This document shows positions 46,159 through 56,002 of a DNA stretch of 64,000 nucleotides, piece after piece (the stretch's first letter is position 1; every line of letters begins with the position of its first letter). Under the pieces are notes generated by a model. It had not been told where the DNA came from. It ran no database searches and saw nothing but the letters and a program-made list of their open reading frames with translations. A program made the position numbers and the translations under genes. Where the stretch lies: contig NZ_CP058214.1 of the NCBI RefSeq assembly GCF_015482775.1, positions 4,082,501-4,146,500 of the forward strand, given 5' to 3'. The DNA comes from Kaustia mangrovi (GTDB lineage Bacteria; Pseudomonadota; Alphaproteobacteria; Rhizobiales; Im1).

Positions 46159-47199
46159 CTATCGGCCGGCGGCTGAGATGCTGCCGCGATGCGCCGCGAC
46201 GGCCATGTCGCGAGCGGCCCTCAGGGCGGCCACGAGGCTCGACGGATTGGCACCGCCCGTGCCGGCCAGCGCCAGGGCTGTGCCGTGGTCCGGCGAGGTG
46301 CGCAGGAAGGGCAGGCCGAGCGTACAGTTCACCCCGTCGTGGAAGCCCAGCATCTTGACCGGGATCAGCGCCTGGTCGTGATACATGCACATGCACACAT
46401 CGTAGGTCGCCCGGGCCTCCTCGTGGAACACCGTATCGGCGGGAAGCGGGCCTCGGACGTCGAGGCCGTCCGCGCGGAGCCGCTCGAGCGCGGGCTCGAC
46501 GATGTCGCGCTCCTCCGTGCCGAGGCTTCCGTTCTCGCCGGCATGGGGGTTGAGGCCGGTGACCGCGATGCGCGGGCGGGGAATGGCGAAGCTGCGGGCG
46601 AGGTCGCGCGCGACGATACGCGTCTGGGCGACGATCGCCTCGGCGGTGAGCGCCCCGGGAATGTCCTTCACGGGGATGTGGATCGTGACCGGAACGGTCC
46701 TGAGCCCCTGGGCCATGAGCATCATGACGGGGTCGGCCTCGCGGCCGGCCGCGCGCGCGAGCTCGGCCAGGAACTCCGTGTGCCCGGGATGGCGGAAGCC
46801 CGCGCCGTAGAGCACATGCTTGTGGATCGGATTGGTGACGACGGCGGAGACCTCGCCGTCGAGCGCGAGCGCCACGGCGCGCTCTATGGCCTCCAGAACG
46901 AGGCCCGCATTGCGCGGATCGAGCGTGCCGGCCGTTACAGGCGCCGCCGCGGCGAGGGGCAGCACGGGCAGGGCGCCGCCGGAGAGCGCCAGCGCGGCCA
47001 TGGGGCTGTCGACACGCTCCACCGTCACATCGAGGCCGAGGGCGCAAGCGCGCCGGACAAGCACGTCCGGATCGCCGACGACCAGGAGCGGCGGCAGGCT
47101 CAGCTCCGCGCGGCGCGCCCAGGCGGTCACGGTGATGTCGGGGCCGATGCCGGCGGGCTCGCCCATGGTCACCGCCACGGGAGCCTCGGTGGATGTCAT
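46159..47199 (-). CDS. pdxA: 4-hydroxythreonine-4-phosphate dehydrogenase
   Basis: NAD-dependent enzyme of pyridoxal phosphate synthesis. 346 aa. [11 protein letters not shown] near the start, metal ligands in PGHTEFLA (His) and [10 protein letters not shown] (His), and NPHAGENG. Start at 47199 ([15 protein letters not shown]). The frame continues much further upstream over the surA gene, but that part is a shadow. Confidence 0.96.
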   Translation of the reverse strand: MTSTEAPVAVTMGEPAGIGPDITVTAWARRAELSLPPLLVVGDPDVLVRRACALGLDVTVERVDSPMAALALSGGALPVLPLAAAAPVTAGTLDPRNAGLVLEAIERAVALALDGEVSAVVTNPIHKHVLYGAGFRHPGHTEFLAELARAAGREADPVMMLMAQGLRTVPVTIHIPVKDIPGALTAEAIVAQTRIVARDLARSFAIPRPRIAVTGLNPHAGENGSLGTEERDIVEPALERLRADGLDVRGPLPADTVFHEEARATYDVCMCMYHDQALIPVKMLGFHDGVNCTLGLPFLRTSPDHGTALALAGTGGANPSSLVAALRAARDMAVAAHRGSISAAGR

Positions 47200-47237
47200 G
47201 GTGTCATTCCGCCCATGGGAACGGCCCGGCTCAAGCC

Positions 47238-48212
47238 TCAGGGCTTGTAGGACGGGACCTTGTAGTCGACGAAGGCGTTGCGCTTGATGTCGCGCAGATA
47301 CCGGTCGCCATACATGCCATAGCGTTCGTTGACGAGCATGTTCTCCACCTGGTCGCGGCTGATCGGCGGCGGCGCGATGGAGCGGCGCGCGCAGAACGCG
47401 ATGAGCTGGACGCCGCTCTTGGCCCGGTTCGGTCCGACGACCTTGCCCGGCCCGACCTTGTCCAGCGCCTGCTTGAGCGGCTTCGGCAGCTTGTCCGGCG
47501 GAACGTCGACCGGATTTCGGATCTGCACGTTGAAGATGCCCGACGCGGCCTCGCGCGTGTTGGAGCAGTCTGTGAACCGCTGCATGATGCGCTGCGCCTC
47601 CACGAAGCGGGCATAGACGAGCTGGTCGTTGGAGGCGGCATTGGCGTCGAGCGGGAGCTGGATCTCCTGCAGCCTGTAGGCCGTGCGCGGCTGGCGGGCG
47701 GGATCCTCGTTGATGGCCTTCAGACGGCGGTCGATCTCGCCATCGTCGACCTCCACATTGATATTGTAGCGCGCGTTCAGGATGCGGTTCCAGGTGAGGT
47801 TGGCCTCGATCCGCCGCTTGAGGGTGCCGATATTGATGCCGTTCTTGCTGAGGCGCGCCTTCAGGCCGTCGACGCTCGTGCCGCTGGAGGCGGCCATGCG
47901 CGCCAGTGTGGCATCGACCTGCTGGTCGGAGACGGAGACCTGCAGGCGTTCGGCCTCGACACGCTTGAGCATGTCCTCGATGAGCTCCTGCAGCGTCGCC
48001 TTGCGCTGTTGCTCGGTGCTGCCGCCGGAGGTGAAGCCCAGGATGCTGTTGAGCTTCATGCGCTGATCGATGTCGTAGTCGGTGATCGGCTGGTCGTTGA
48101 CCACCGCGACCACGCGCTGGCCGCTCTGGGCGTTGGCGATGCCGGGAACGGCGAGGATTGCGGCAACGATCATGCACAGCAGGATCGATGACTTCAGGGA
48201 TGTCGGTATCAT
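47238..48212 (-). CDS. surA: SurA-like periplasmic chaperone
   Basis: 324 aa. Signal peptide (SILLCMIVAAILAVPGIANA, cleavage near 28), SurA N-terminal domain (VVAVVNDQPITDYDIDQRMKL and LIEDMLKRVEAERLQV) and a C-terminal region where a clear parvulin PPIase signature is not visible by eye, fitting chaperone activity without isomerase activity. It helps deliver outer-membrane proteins such as LptD, whose gene lies next upstream. Confidence 0.9.
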   Translation of the reverse strand: MIPTSLKSSILLCMIVAAILAVPGIANAQSGQRVVAVVNDQPITDYDIDQRMKLNSILGFTSGGSTEQQRKATLQELIEDMLKRVEAERLQVSVSDQQVDATLARMAASSGTSVDGLKARLSKNGINIGTLKRRIEANLTWNRILNARYNINVEVDDGEIDRRLKAINEDPARQPRTAYRLQEIQLPLDANAASNDQLVYARFVEAQRIMQRFTDCSNTREAASGIFNVQIRNPVDVPPDKLPKPLKQALDKVGPGKVVGPNRAKSGVQLIAFCARRSIAPPPISRDQVENMLVNERYGMYGDRYLRDIKRNAFVDYKVPSYKP

Positions 48213-48344
48213 TGTTCTCGTTTCGAGCCTTTTCCACCAGAAAGGCGCATCGCTCGGTTCCCCATCAGCGGCACCGTCCAGACCATGGGTGCCACAAAGG
48301 CCGGGGCGGATGCAACTGTTCCCTCCCTCATGCGCGCTTTTGGA

Positions 48345-50671
48345 TCAGTCCACGCTGGTGCTGACACCGGCTCCGCCGAGAGTGCGGAAATCGACCGAGA
48401 GCAGGATGGAGCGGTCGGGCTCGACATCGCGGTCGCTGGTGAAATCCTCCTCGTAGGCGAGGCTCACCGACATGCAGTCGCAATCCCAGCCGATTCCCAC
48501 CAGATTGCGCAGCTTGCGGTCCTCTTCGAGGTCGTAGCGGAAGCCGCCGAAGATCCGCCAGCCGTCGAACAGGTCCACCGAGGCCGACGCCCAGATCTGT
48601 TCGCTGGTGTCGACCCGGCCATAGGAGGGCGCGCGGGCGACATCCACATAGTTCACCGACGCGGTCAGCCAGTCGAACCGCGTGACGAGGCCGATCTCCT
48701 GGGCATTGACGTCCAGCGTCTTGTCGTCGAACCGGGCGGAGTAGGTCATCCGGATGTTCTCGATCGGCTGCAGGGCGAGCCCGGCGACGAAATCGGATGT
48801 ACTGCCCTCCAGGCCGGACCCCACGGTGAAGCTGTTCCGTCCGGCGAGGTGGAAAGACTGGCCGAAGCTGAACTTCGCGAAGCCGCCGCTGTTGGTGAGC
48901 AGCGTGTAGACAAAGCCGAGATTGGCGCGCGTGCCGCCCTCGTAGCGGTCGAGGCCGGTGAAGCGGTCATGCAGGAACAGGTTGGTGTGATCGAGGTTGA
49001 AGGTGATCGAATCCTCGTTCGGGAGACGGTCCGTATCGTACTCGTTCACCGACGCGATAACCTGCGCGACGGGCTCGAAGACATGCTGGCCGAGCGCGTC
49101 GCTACGCACGAACGGCCAGCGCAGGTCGAGCCCGGCGCTCGGCAGCAGGCGGCCCGTCACCTCCTCGTCGCGCAAGCCCCCGGCACGCCAGCGTCGGGCA
49201 CCTTGTCGGTGTAATAGACGTCGCCGCGCAGATTGGCGAAGGGCGTGATCACCTGGCCCATATTGGTAACCATGCGGCGCTTCCAGTGCGCCTGGGTGAC
49301 GACGCGGGTCGCCTCCGTTCCCTGGTCCACCGTGGCGTAGGGAACGGTCGGGTCGTCGCGGTGCAGGCTGTAGATATTGGTGTCGACACCGAACTCGCCG
49401 CCCAGCACCGGCTGGTCGAATGTGAAGCTGTGGCGGATCGACGGCGCCACATAGGGCGTCGTGTCGGAATCGTCGTTCTTCAGCAGGCCGCGGAAATGAT
49501 AGGCGGCGGCGTTGAAGTAGTTCCGGTCGTCGATGCCGGTCAGATAGACCTGGCTGGTCAGCTGCGTGCGGCTGTCGATCTTGTAGCGCCGCATGAAGGT
49601 GTCGTCGGTCGTCGCCGTGATATCCCAGCCCCAGTTCCAGCGCTCGTTGATGCGGAAGTCGCCCTCGGTGCGCACGAAGCCGCGGAAGTGCCGGTCGCCC
49701 GGCGCCTCGATATCGGTGTCGAGCTGGTAGATGCCGCCGGCATCGATGGAATATTCGCCGTCCTCCAGCCTGTGGCGCCATTCCGCGCGCAGGAGCGGGC
49801 CCTGCTTGGTGGTCAGCGTCGGCCGGAAGGTGATGTCGTAGTTCGGCGCGAGCGCCCAGTAATAGGGCACCTCGAGTCCGAAACCGTATTCGCTGGAGGT
49901 GATGAGGCGCGGCGTCAGGAAGCCCGACTGGCGTTTGACCGTGGGATCGGCGTGCCAGAATGTCGGGGCATAGGCCACAGGCACGCCGAACATCTCGAAT
50001 GTCGCGTCCTTGTGGGTGATGGTGTGCTCGTTCTCGTCGTGGACGGCCTCGCGCGACTTGATCTGCCAGACCGGCGTGCCGTCGCGCATGACGCAGGCAT
50101 TGCAGGCCGTGTAGGCCACGCGCTCATAGACCGTGATGCCGCCTTCCTGCCGTTGCGCGTAGTCGGCGGTCAGCACGGCGCGATTGGTCAGGAGCAGCTT
50201 GAGGTGCTCCGCGAAGCCTTCCCGGAACCGGTTGCGCAGCTCCGCGATGTCGGCGAGCAGCATGTTGCCGTTCGGCTCGCGCAGCATGATGTCGCCATTG
50301 GCCCGGAGCGTGTCGTTGCGCTTGTCGTAGACGACCTTGGTGGCGTTCAGGACATAGGGGCCGTAGGTGATCTTCACCAGGCCGGTCGCGGTCGCGATCT
50401 CGCGGCGACTGTCATAGGTGATCTTGTCGGCGACGACATTGACGGGTGAGCCCTCCGGCGGCGCGCCGAGTTCCGGGTTCACACCCTGGGCATTGGCCGC
50501 CGGAACGGCGAGGGGGGTGAGAAAGGAGCCGGCGAGTAGGGCGGCGCCAAGCGGCACGAGCGCGCGCCGGCAAACGGCGGCAACCGCCCCCCCGCCCGTC
50601 TCCGGGCGGCGATTCGGCTGCGATGCGGACCGTTTTCCACCTGCTGCCTGCTGTCCCTTCAGGAGCCGCAT
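48345..50671 (-). pseudogene. lptD: LPS-assembly protein LptD, frame broken by a 1-nt deletion (probable sequencing error)
   Basis: Outer-membrane beta-barrel that inserts lipopolysaccharide. From 50671 the frame gives a signal peptide (LGAALLAGSFLTPLAVPAANA), the OstA/LptA-like periplasmic domain (NVVADKITYDSRREIATATG) and the first barrel strands. At GVPG (plus-strand C5, 49177-49181) it slips, reading GACATRR and stop. The neighbouring frame continues GGLRDEEVTGRLLPSAGLDLRWPF through the rest of the barrel to a stop at 48345. Adding one G gives 775 aa, the expected size. lptD is usually essential, so an intact gene in the organism is far likelier. lptF and lptG, its usual upstream neighbours, are absent here. 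Confidence 0.9.
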
Positions 50672-50908
50672 CCCCTCGCTTCACTCTGATACGCGCTCGA
50701 CCGTTCCCGCAGATCCCCGCTGACGGCCGACCGGATACTGAACGTCGACTAACCCGCAACGCCGGGCGCGCCCCGCCCTCCAAGCCCCGTGGCGATGGCG
50801 AGTCACGACCGGTCGAGGATTTGTAGCCTGTCCGGTCGCCCCAAGACCAGAAGAATCAGATGTGGAAAAGATATTGGTGGATGAAGTGTTACCCGGTGAA
50901 CGCACCCC

Positions 50909-52498
50909 TCAGGCCGTGTCGCGGGGCATGGTCGGGATGACCCAGTCGCGCGCGTTCCGCTCGGTGCCGACATATTCCGGCCAGCGGAAATCGACGGGCG
51001 GATCGTAGTCGCACAGGGGCGCGATCCAGCGCTCGCCGCCGATTCCCCCGCCCGTGCGCGCCTCGAACTCCGCCTGCGCCTCTCCAAGGAGGCCATTGTC
51101 GCCGAGGAGGTCGAGAACCGTGGCCGAGATCGTCTTCGCGGCGGTCTCGATCATCGGGTCGATGCAGGGGGAGAGGCCACCGAGCGCGTTCATCACCCAG
51201 GCGGGATAGCCGGGCCGGTCCGGGGCCGGCGCGAGCGCGGGCCTGCCGATATAGAGCCTGACCGTCGGCGCGTGCCAGCAATATTCCGTATAGTCGTCGG
51301 AGGTGAAGTGCGTCTGGCTGGGCGGCAGGATTTCCCGCAATTGCCGTTCCGCCTCCTCCGGTGCCATCAGCTCGGAGATCGCCGGCAGGAACGGCTCCTC
51401 CATCGGCGCCATGCCCAGATTGCGCTGGATCTCGCGGGCAAGGTCCGCCGCGTCGCCGTCGAAGCGTGGCGCGCCCACGGCCTCGAGATTGGCGTATGTG
51501 GCGCGCGCCAGCGCATGGTTGGCAAGGCCCGGCCGCGACTTCGACACCCAGTCCCGCCGCCAGGAGCAGTGGGCGAGCTGCGCCGCGCTCTGCGCGTAGT
51601 GGTCGAGCCCCTTCGCGATGTGCTCGGCCATGGCGAGGTCGGGCACGCGCATCAGATACATGATCTGCGCCATGCCGGCGGGCAGGTTGTCCGCGGTCGC
51701 CTGGCCGGCATTGAGGATCGCCTCGTTCATCGACCAGCTCACCCCCGTGCCGGCGAGATGCTCCTTGAGCGCCTTGCCGGAGAGATACATCTGCACGACC
51801 GCGTCGTTCGCGCCGGGCGCGCGCGGCTCGGCGTGGGAGGCGGGGATCGGCGAGGTGCTGCCCGCCGCCAGCCAGCTTTCCGGCTCCTCGCAGGCGAAGG
51901 TGTAGACCATCGCGTAGGCCGCGCCGCAATGGGTGTCCCAGCGCACCGTGTTGCACAGGGGCAGCATGTAGAAGGGGTGGAAGCTGATCGCGGCGTCGAG
52001 CGCGTCGTAATAGCCGCGAGCGGCGTGGATGGGCTTGGAGCCGCGCACCTTCTCCGCGGGCTCGCCGAAGAAGACGAGCCGTCCGCCGATGCCGCGCGCC
52101 TCCATGGCGGCCTTGGCGGCGAGGAAGCCGGCGAGCGAGCCCATGCCGAGGGCGGAATGCGGGTCGGTGTGCCCGCCGGCATGGACGGAGAGCCCGTCGC
52201 GCGGGCGCTTGACGGTATCGGCCGCCTGGCAGTTGCCCGGTACGCCGTCATATTCCGCATAGCCGCCGATGGTGGGTCCCGCCCCGTTCTCCCAGCGCGC
52301 GCAGAACGCCGTCGGCATGCCGCCGGAGCCGCGCTCCACGGTGAAGCCATGGGCCTCCAGAAGGTCGGCATACCAGGCCGCGGAGCGGTATTCGCGCCAC
52401 GCCGTCTCGCCGAACTCCCAGATGGTCCGGTTCCACTCAGACCATGCCGGCCGGTTCTCCTCCACCCAGGAAAAGGCCAGATCCTTGCCCGCCGTCAT
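50909..52498 (-). CDS. M20 family amidohydrolase (AbgB-like)
   Basis: 529 aa two-domain metallo-amidohydrolase. Metal-site region GHTDPHSALGMGSLAGF (about 110), GEPAEKVRGSKP (Glu, about 150), THCGAAYAMV and a dimerisation domain; such enzymes split acyl or aminobenzoyl-glutamate type amides. Start ATG at 52498 (MTAGKDLAFSWVEENR) because GGTGGAGG lies 5 nt before it. It is divergent from a LysR gene, and a motif repeated on the other side of that gene lies 85 bp before its start, so it probably belongs to the guanidino cluster. Its substrate may be an amide or acylated form of the imported compound (inference). Confidence 0.9.
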   Translation of the reverse strand: MTAGKDLAFSWVEENRPAWSEWNRTIWEFGETAWREYRSAAWYADLLEAHGFTVERGSGGMPTAFCARWENGAGPTIGGYAEYDGVPGNCQAADTVKRPRDGLSVHAGGHTDPHSALGMGSLAGFLAAKAAMEARGIGGRLVFFGEPAEKVRGSKPIHAARGYYDALDAAISFHPFYMLPLCNTVRWDTHCGAAYAMVYTFACEEPESWLAAGSTSPIPASHAEPRAPGANDAVVQMYLSGKALKEHLAGTGVSWSMNEAILNAGQATADNLPAGMAQIMYLMRVPDLAMAEHIAKGLDHYAQSAAQLAHCSWRRDWVSKSRPGLANHALARATYANLEAVGAPRFDGDAADLAREIQRNLGMAPMEEPFLPAISELMAPEEAERQLREILPPSQTHFTSDDYTEYCWHAPTVRLYIGRPALAPAPDRPGYPAWVMNALGGLSPCIDPMIETAAKTISATVLDLLGDNGLLGEAQAEFEARTGGGIGGERWIAPLCDYDPPVDFRWPEYVGTERNARDWVIPTMPRDTA

Positions 52499-52582
52499 GC
52501 GCGCCTCCACCGATGTCGCTGCTTGTGGCGGTCATGTTGATTGAATAAGTCTTGGCGAAAAAGTGAAAAGACCGGGCATAAT

Positions 52583-52603
52583 CGGCAAACGGAATTCAAC
52601 AAT
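52583..52603 (-). promoter_or_regulatory. LysR-type binding site, copy A (faces the amidohydrolase)
   Basis: Read on the minus strand: ATTGTTGAATTC, two bases, then TTTGCCG. Copy B at 53548-53568 on the plus strand is identical at 19 of 21 positions. It is 10 bp from the LysR start and 85 bp from the amidohydrolase start, suited to divergent control. Confidence 0.7.
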
Positions 52604-52613
52604 GGGGTAGGGT

Positions 52614-53531
52614 ATGCGTCCTCCATCGATGAACGCGCTGAGAGCCTTCGAGGCGGCCGCCCGCCTCGGCTCGGTGTCCCGGGCGGCGGGCGAGCTCAAT
52701 CTCACCCGCTCCGCGATCAGCCACCAGCTCAGGCTCCTGGAGCAGGATCTGGAGGTGAAGCTCGTCAAGCGCGAGGGGCGCGGCATCGCGCTCACCGCCG
52801 CCGGGCGGCGCTATGCCCGTCAGGTGGAGCGGGCGCTGAGGCTGCTGCGCGAACGGCCCGCCGCCGTCGACATGCCGGCGCTGACCGGCAGCCTGGCGAT
52901 CAGTTGCGTGCCGGGCTTCGCGAGCTTCTGGCTGTGCCGCCAGATCGGCGATTTCCACGCGACCTATCCCGACATCCAGCTCCGGATCGTGACGCCGCGC
53001 GCGCTGGGCGACGTGGTGGGGCCGGCGGCCGACATCTATATCGCCTTCGGCCATGGCGACTGGCCGGACCGCTGGGTGGAGCACCTGACGGGGCTGGAGT
53101 TCTTCCCCGCCTGCTCGCCCGGGCTCCTCAACAAGGTGGGTGGCCTCAACACGCCGGAGGATCTCGCCCGCTGCACGCTATTGCATCTGGTGGACCCGAC
53201 GGACTGGCGGCGCTGGTTGGCGGCCGCACGGGTGCGCGGGGTCGATCCGGATGGCGGCGTCATGTTCTCCGACATCCATCTCGCCATGTCCGCGGCGATG
53301 GCGGGGCAGGGGATCATCATCGGCGACGCGCTGGTCTGCGGCGAGGCTCTGCGGCAGGGACATCTCATCCGCCCCTTCGCCCAGACGGTCAGCGGCACGG
53401 GCGACTACTATCTCGTCGCCGAGCACGACGTGGTCGACCGCCCCGAGATCGTGGTGTTCCAGACATGGCTGCGCGACCGGCTCACAGAGGATCTCGGCAC
53501 GATGCTGCCGCCGAAGGGCCAGACGCCGTGA
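52614..53531 (+). CDS. LysR-type transcriptional regulator (GcvA group)
   Basis: 305 aa. N-terminal winged helix (MNALRAFEAAARLGSVSRAAGELNLTRSAISHQLRLLEQDL) and a two-lobed effector domain with the GcvA-like FASFWLCRQIGDF. Start at 52614; ATG follows GGGGTAGGGT. It lies between the M20 amidohydrolase (divergent) and the polyamine-type ABC operon (downstream, same strand), each with the same motif upstream. It therefore probably controls both; the effector is unknown, plausibly the transported compound. Confidence 0.93.
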   Translation: MRPPSMNALRAFEAAARLGSVSRAAGELNLTRSAISHQLRLLEQDLEVKLVKREGRGIALTAAGRRYARQVERALRLLRERPAAVDMPALTGSLAISCVPGFASFWLCRQIGDFHATYPDIQLRIVTPRALGDVVGPAADIYIAFGHGDWPDRWVEHLTGLEFFPACSPGLLNKVGGLNTPEDLARCTLLHLVDPTDWRRWLAAARVRGVDPDGGVMFSDIHLAMSAAMAGQGIIIGDALVCGEALRQGHLIRPFAQTVSGTGDYYLVAEHDVVDRPEIVVFQTWLRDRLTEDLGTMLPPKGQTP

Positions 53532-53547
53532 GCCGGCCGGCGGGTCA

Positions 53548-53568
53548 ATTGTTGAATTCTATTTGCCG
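53548..53568 (+). promoter_or_regulatory. LysR-type binding site, copy B (faces the ABC operon)
   Basis: ATTGTTGAATTC, TA, TTTGCCG on the plus strand, 16 bp after the LysR stop and 130 bp before the ABC ATPase start. A further ATTGTTG occurs at 53588-53594. The copy has the same orientation relative to its target gene as copy A. Confidence 0.7.
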
Positions 53569-53697
53569 TTATGGGCAATTTTATTCGATTGTTGTCCATT
53601 TCGTTTCACGTTAGCGTCATGGAAACGACACGAAATCCGGCTGAGACCGGCTGTCGATCCTGAGGGGATCCGAGCGATAACGGACGGACGAGGCGAT

Positions 53698-54783
53698 ATG
53701 GCCGATGTGCAGCTTCAGGCCACGGGAATCCGCAAGCTCTTCGGCGGGTTCGTGGCGCTCGACGACATCTCGATCGATATCGAGCGCGGCGAGTTCCTGA
53801 CGCTGCTCGGCCCCTCCGGCTCGGGCAAGACCACCTTCCTCAACATCCTGGCGGGCTTCGAGGCGCCGACCGGGGGGCGGCTGCTCCAGGACGGCACCGA
53901 CATCACGCACCGCCCGGCGGAGGAGCGCGATTTCGGCATGGTGTTCCAAGGCTATGCCCTGTTTCCCCACATGACGGTGGAGCGCAATGTCGCCTTCCCC
54001 TTGCGGGTGCGCAAGGTGGCGAAGGCGGAACAGGCCGAGCGCGTCGCCAAGGCGCTCGAGGTGGTGGGGCTGAGCGCCCATGCCGGCAAGCGCCCCTCCG
54101 AGCTGTCCGGCGGCCAGCAGCAGCGCGTCGCGCTCGCCCGCGCCATCGTCTTCGAGCCGGACATGCTGCTGCTCGACGAGCCGCTGTCGGCGCTCGACAA
54201 GAACCTGCGCGAACAGCTCCAGGAGGAGCTTCAGCGCATCCACCGCGAGATCCGCACGACCTTCGTCTTCGTCACCCACGACCAGAGCGAGGCGCTCGCC
54301 CTGTCGAGCCGGGTCGCGATCTTCAATCACGGCAGGCTCCAGCAGATCGGCGCGCCCGACGAGGTCTATACGCGGCCCGCCTCGCGCTTCGTCGCGGAGT
54401 TCCTCGGCCAGATCAACCTGTTCCCGCTGAGCGCGCCGCAGAATGCGGACGGCGTCGTCGCCGGCGGGTTCGCGGGGCGCACCCTGAAGGCGCCGGGCAA
54501 GGCGAACGGGGCGGGCGTGCTCCTGGGCGTGCGTCCGGAGCACGTGTCGATCGCGGAGAGGCCGGACGAGAATGCGAACGCCATAGAGGCTCAGATCACC
54601 GGCATCGCCTATCACGGCCCCACGGTCGCGGTGACGCTCGCGCCGAATGCCGGGGCGGAGGCGGCGTCGCTGTCGCTGACCCTGCCGGCGGAGATCTGGG
54701 CCATGGAGGGCTATGAGCGCGGCCGTTCGGTCTGGCTCACATGGCCTGTCGAGAAGGGGCTGGTGCTCGCCGCGGAGGACTGA
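53698..54783 (+). CDS. ABC transporter ATPase, polyamine type (PotA-like)
   Basis: 361 aa. Walker A GPSGSGKT (about 40-47), signature LSGGQQQR, Walker B LLLDEPLSALD and switch His in THDQSEA; then a TOBE domain (about 280-355). The FGMVFQGYALFPHMTVERNVAFPL wording is typical of the spermidine/putrescine and ferric-type family. First gene of the operon that runs to at least 59055. The start at 53698 (MADVQLQATGI) follows GGACGAGGCG. Confidence 0.92.
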   Translation: MADVQLQATGIRKLFGGFVALDDISIDIERGEFLTLLGPSGSGKTTFLNILAGFEAPTGGRLLQDGTDITHRPAEERDFGMVFQGYALFPHMTVERNVAFPLRVRKVAKAEQAERVAKALEVVGLSAHAGKRPSELSGGQQQRVALARAIVFEPDMLLLDEPLSALDKNLREQLQEELQRIHREIRTTFVFVTHDQSEALALSSRVAIFNHGRLQQIGAPDEVYTRPASRFVAEFLGQINLFPLSAPQNADGVVAGGFAGRTLKAPGKANGAGVLLGVRPEHVSIAERPDENANAIEAQITGIAYHGPTVAVTLAPNAGAEAASLSLTLPAEIWAMEGYERGRSVWLTWPVEKGLVLAAED

Positions 54784-54846
54784 GGCGCACCAGGGTGAAC
54801 GCGTCCCGGGGCCCGGCCAAGGGCCTCAAGGACCCAACGGGAGAGG

Positions 54847-55968
54847 ATGGAGACGATGGACAGCCGGTTTCAGAAGGATTGCATGGAGCTCCTCGTGGAG
54901 GAGACGGGCAAGGGCCGCATCGGCCGCCGCGATTTCGTGAAGGCCATGTCGGCGCTGCTCGCCGTGCCGCTCGTGCTGCGCTCGAAGATGGCCTATTCGG
55001 CCGCCGACCGCCTGGTGATCTGCAACTGGGGCGGCGACGCGATCAAGGCCTATGCGGAGGCGTTCGGCAAGGCCTTCACCGAGGCGACCGGCATCCCCGT
55101 GCGCATCGACGGCGCGGGCCCGACGGAGGGCGCGATCCAGGCGCAGTACGAGAGCGGCAACGTGACCTGGGATGTGGTGGATGCGGACGCCTTCACCTCC
55201 CTCACGCTCGGCCGCAAGGGCATGATGGAGCCCATCGACTATTCCATCGTCGACAAGGCGGCGGTGCGCGAGGGCGGGGCGCACGAATACGGCGCGGCGA
55301 GCTATTTCTTCAGCTATGTGCTGGCCTACGACACGGAGGCCTATGGCGACAATCCGCCGAAGAGCTGGGCCGACTTCTTCGACGCCGAGGCGTTCCCCGG
55401 CAAGCGCACCATGTACAAGTGGATGGTCGGCAATCTGGAGGCCGCGCTCATCGCCGACGGCGTGAAGCCGGAGGAGCTCTATCCGCTGGATGTCGACCGC
55501 GCCTTCGAGAAGCTCAAGGCGTTCCTGCCCCATGTCGTCTCCTTCTGGGGCTCGGGCGCGGCGAGCCAGCAGCTCCTGATGGAGGGCGAGGCGCAGATGG
55601 GCCTCGTCTGGAACACCCGCGCCATGGTCATGGAGCGCGACACGGAGGGCCGGATCGCCTTCGCCTTCGACGGCGGCCTCCTGAACGCGTCGAGCTGGGC
55701 GGTGATCAAGGGCAATCCGGCCGGCCCCAAGACGGCGATGGAGTTCATCGCCAGCGCGCAGGATCCGGAGCAGCAGGTCACCCTCCTGAAGCTCCTCGGC
55801 AACGGCCCGGCGAACCCGGCGGCGGCTGCGCTCGTGCCCGACGAGCTGAAGAAGTACGACTGCACCCAGCCCGACAATGTCGCCGTCCAGCACATGCTGG
55901 ACGCGGAGTGGTACGCCGACAATTACGGTGCGACCCTCGACAAGTTCCTGACGCTTATCTCGAGCTGA
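54847..55968 (+). CDS. ABC transporter solute-binding protein, polyamine type (PotD-like)
   Basis: 373 aa periplasmic receptor of the PotD family. The N-terminus has a long polar part, then GRRDFVKAMSALLAVPLVL, a twin-arginine (Tat) type signal. The mature region starts near ADRLVICNWGGD, the family's first strand, and VWNTRAMVMERDTEG is near the hinge. The gene follows the ATPase gene by 63 bp and precedes a repeat and two permease genes. The enzymes downstream suggest the ligand carries a guanidino or ureido group (inference). Confidence 0.9.
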   Translation: METMDSRFQKDCMELLVEETGKGRIGRRDFVKAMSALLAVPLVLRSKMAYSAADRLVICNWGGDAIKAYAEAFGKAFTEATGIPVRIDGAGPTEGAIQAQYESGNVTWDVVDADAFTSLTLGRKGMMEPIDYSIVDKAAVREGGAHEYGAASYFFSYVLAYDTEAYGDNPPKSWADFFDAEAFPGKRTMYKWMVGNLEAALIADGVKPEELYPLDVDRAFEKLKAFLPHVVSFWGSGAASQQLLMEGEAQMGLVWNTRAMVMERDTEGRIAFAFDGGLLNASSWAVIKGNPAGPKTAMEFIASAQDPEQQVTLLKLLGNGPANPAAAALVPDELKKYDCTQPDNVAVQHMLDAEWYADNYGATLDKFLTLISS

Positions 55969-56002
55969 GGGGGTGACGGGCGCCATGCAGTCCCGGGGCG
56001 AA

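Noticed and set aside
24112-49181. Programmed frameshifting as the cause of the three G5 breaks
   Set aside because: The sites differ in sequence around the run, no shared downstream structure or stimulatory site was seen, and the homologues I recall of these genes need no frameshift. Homopolymer miscall is simpler.
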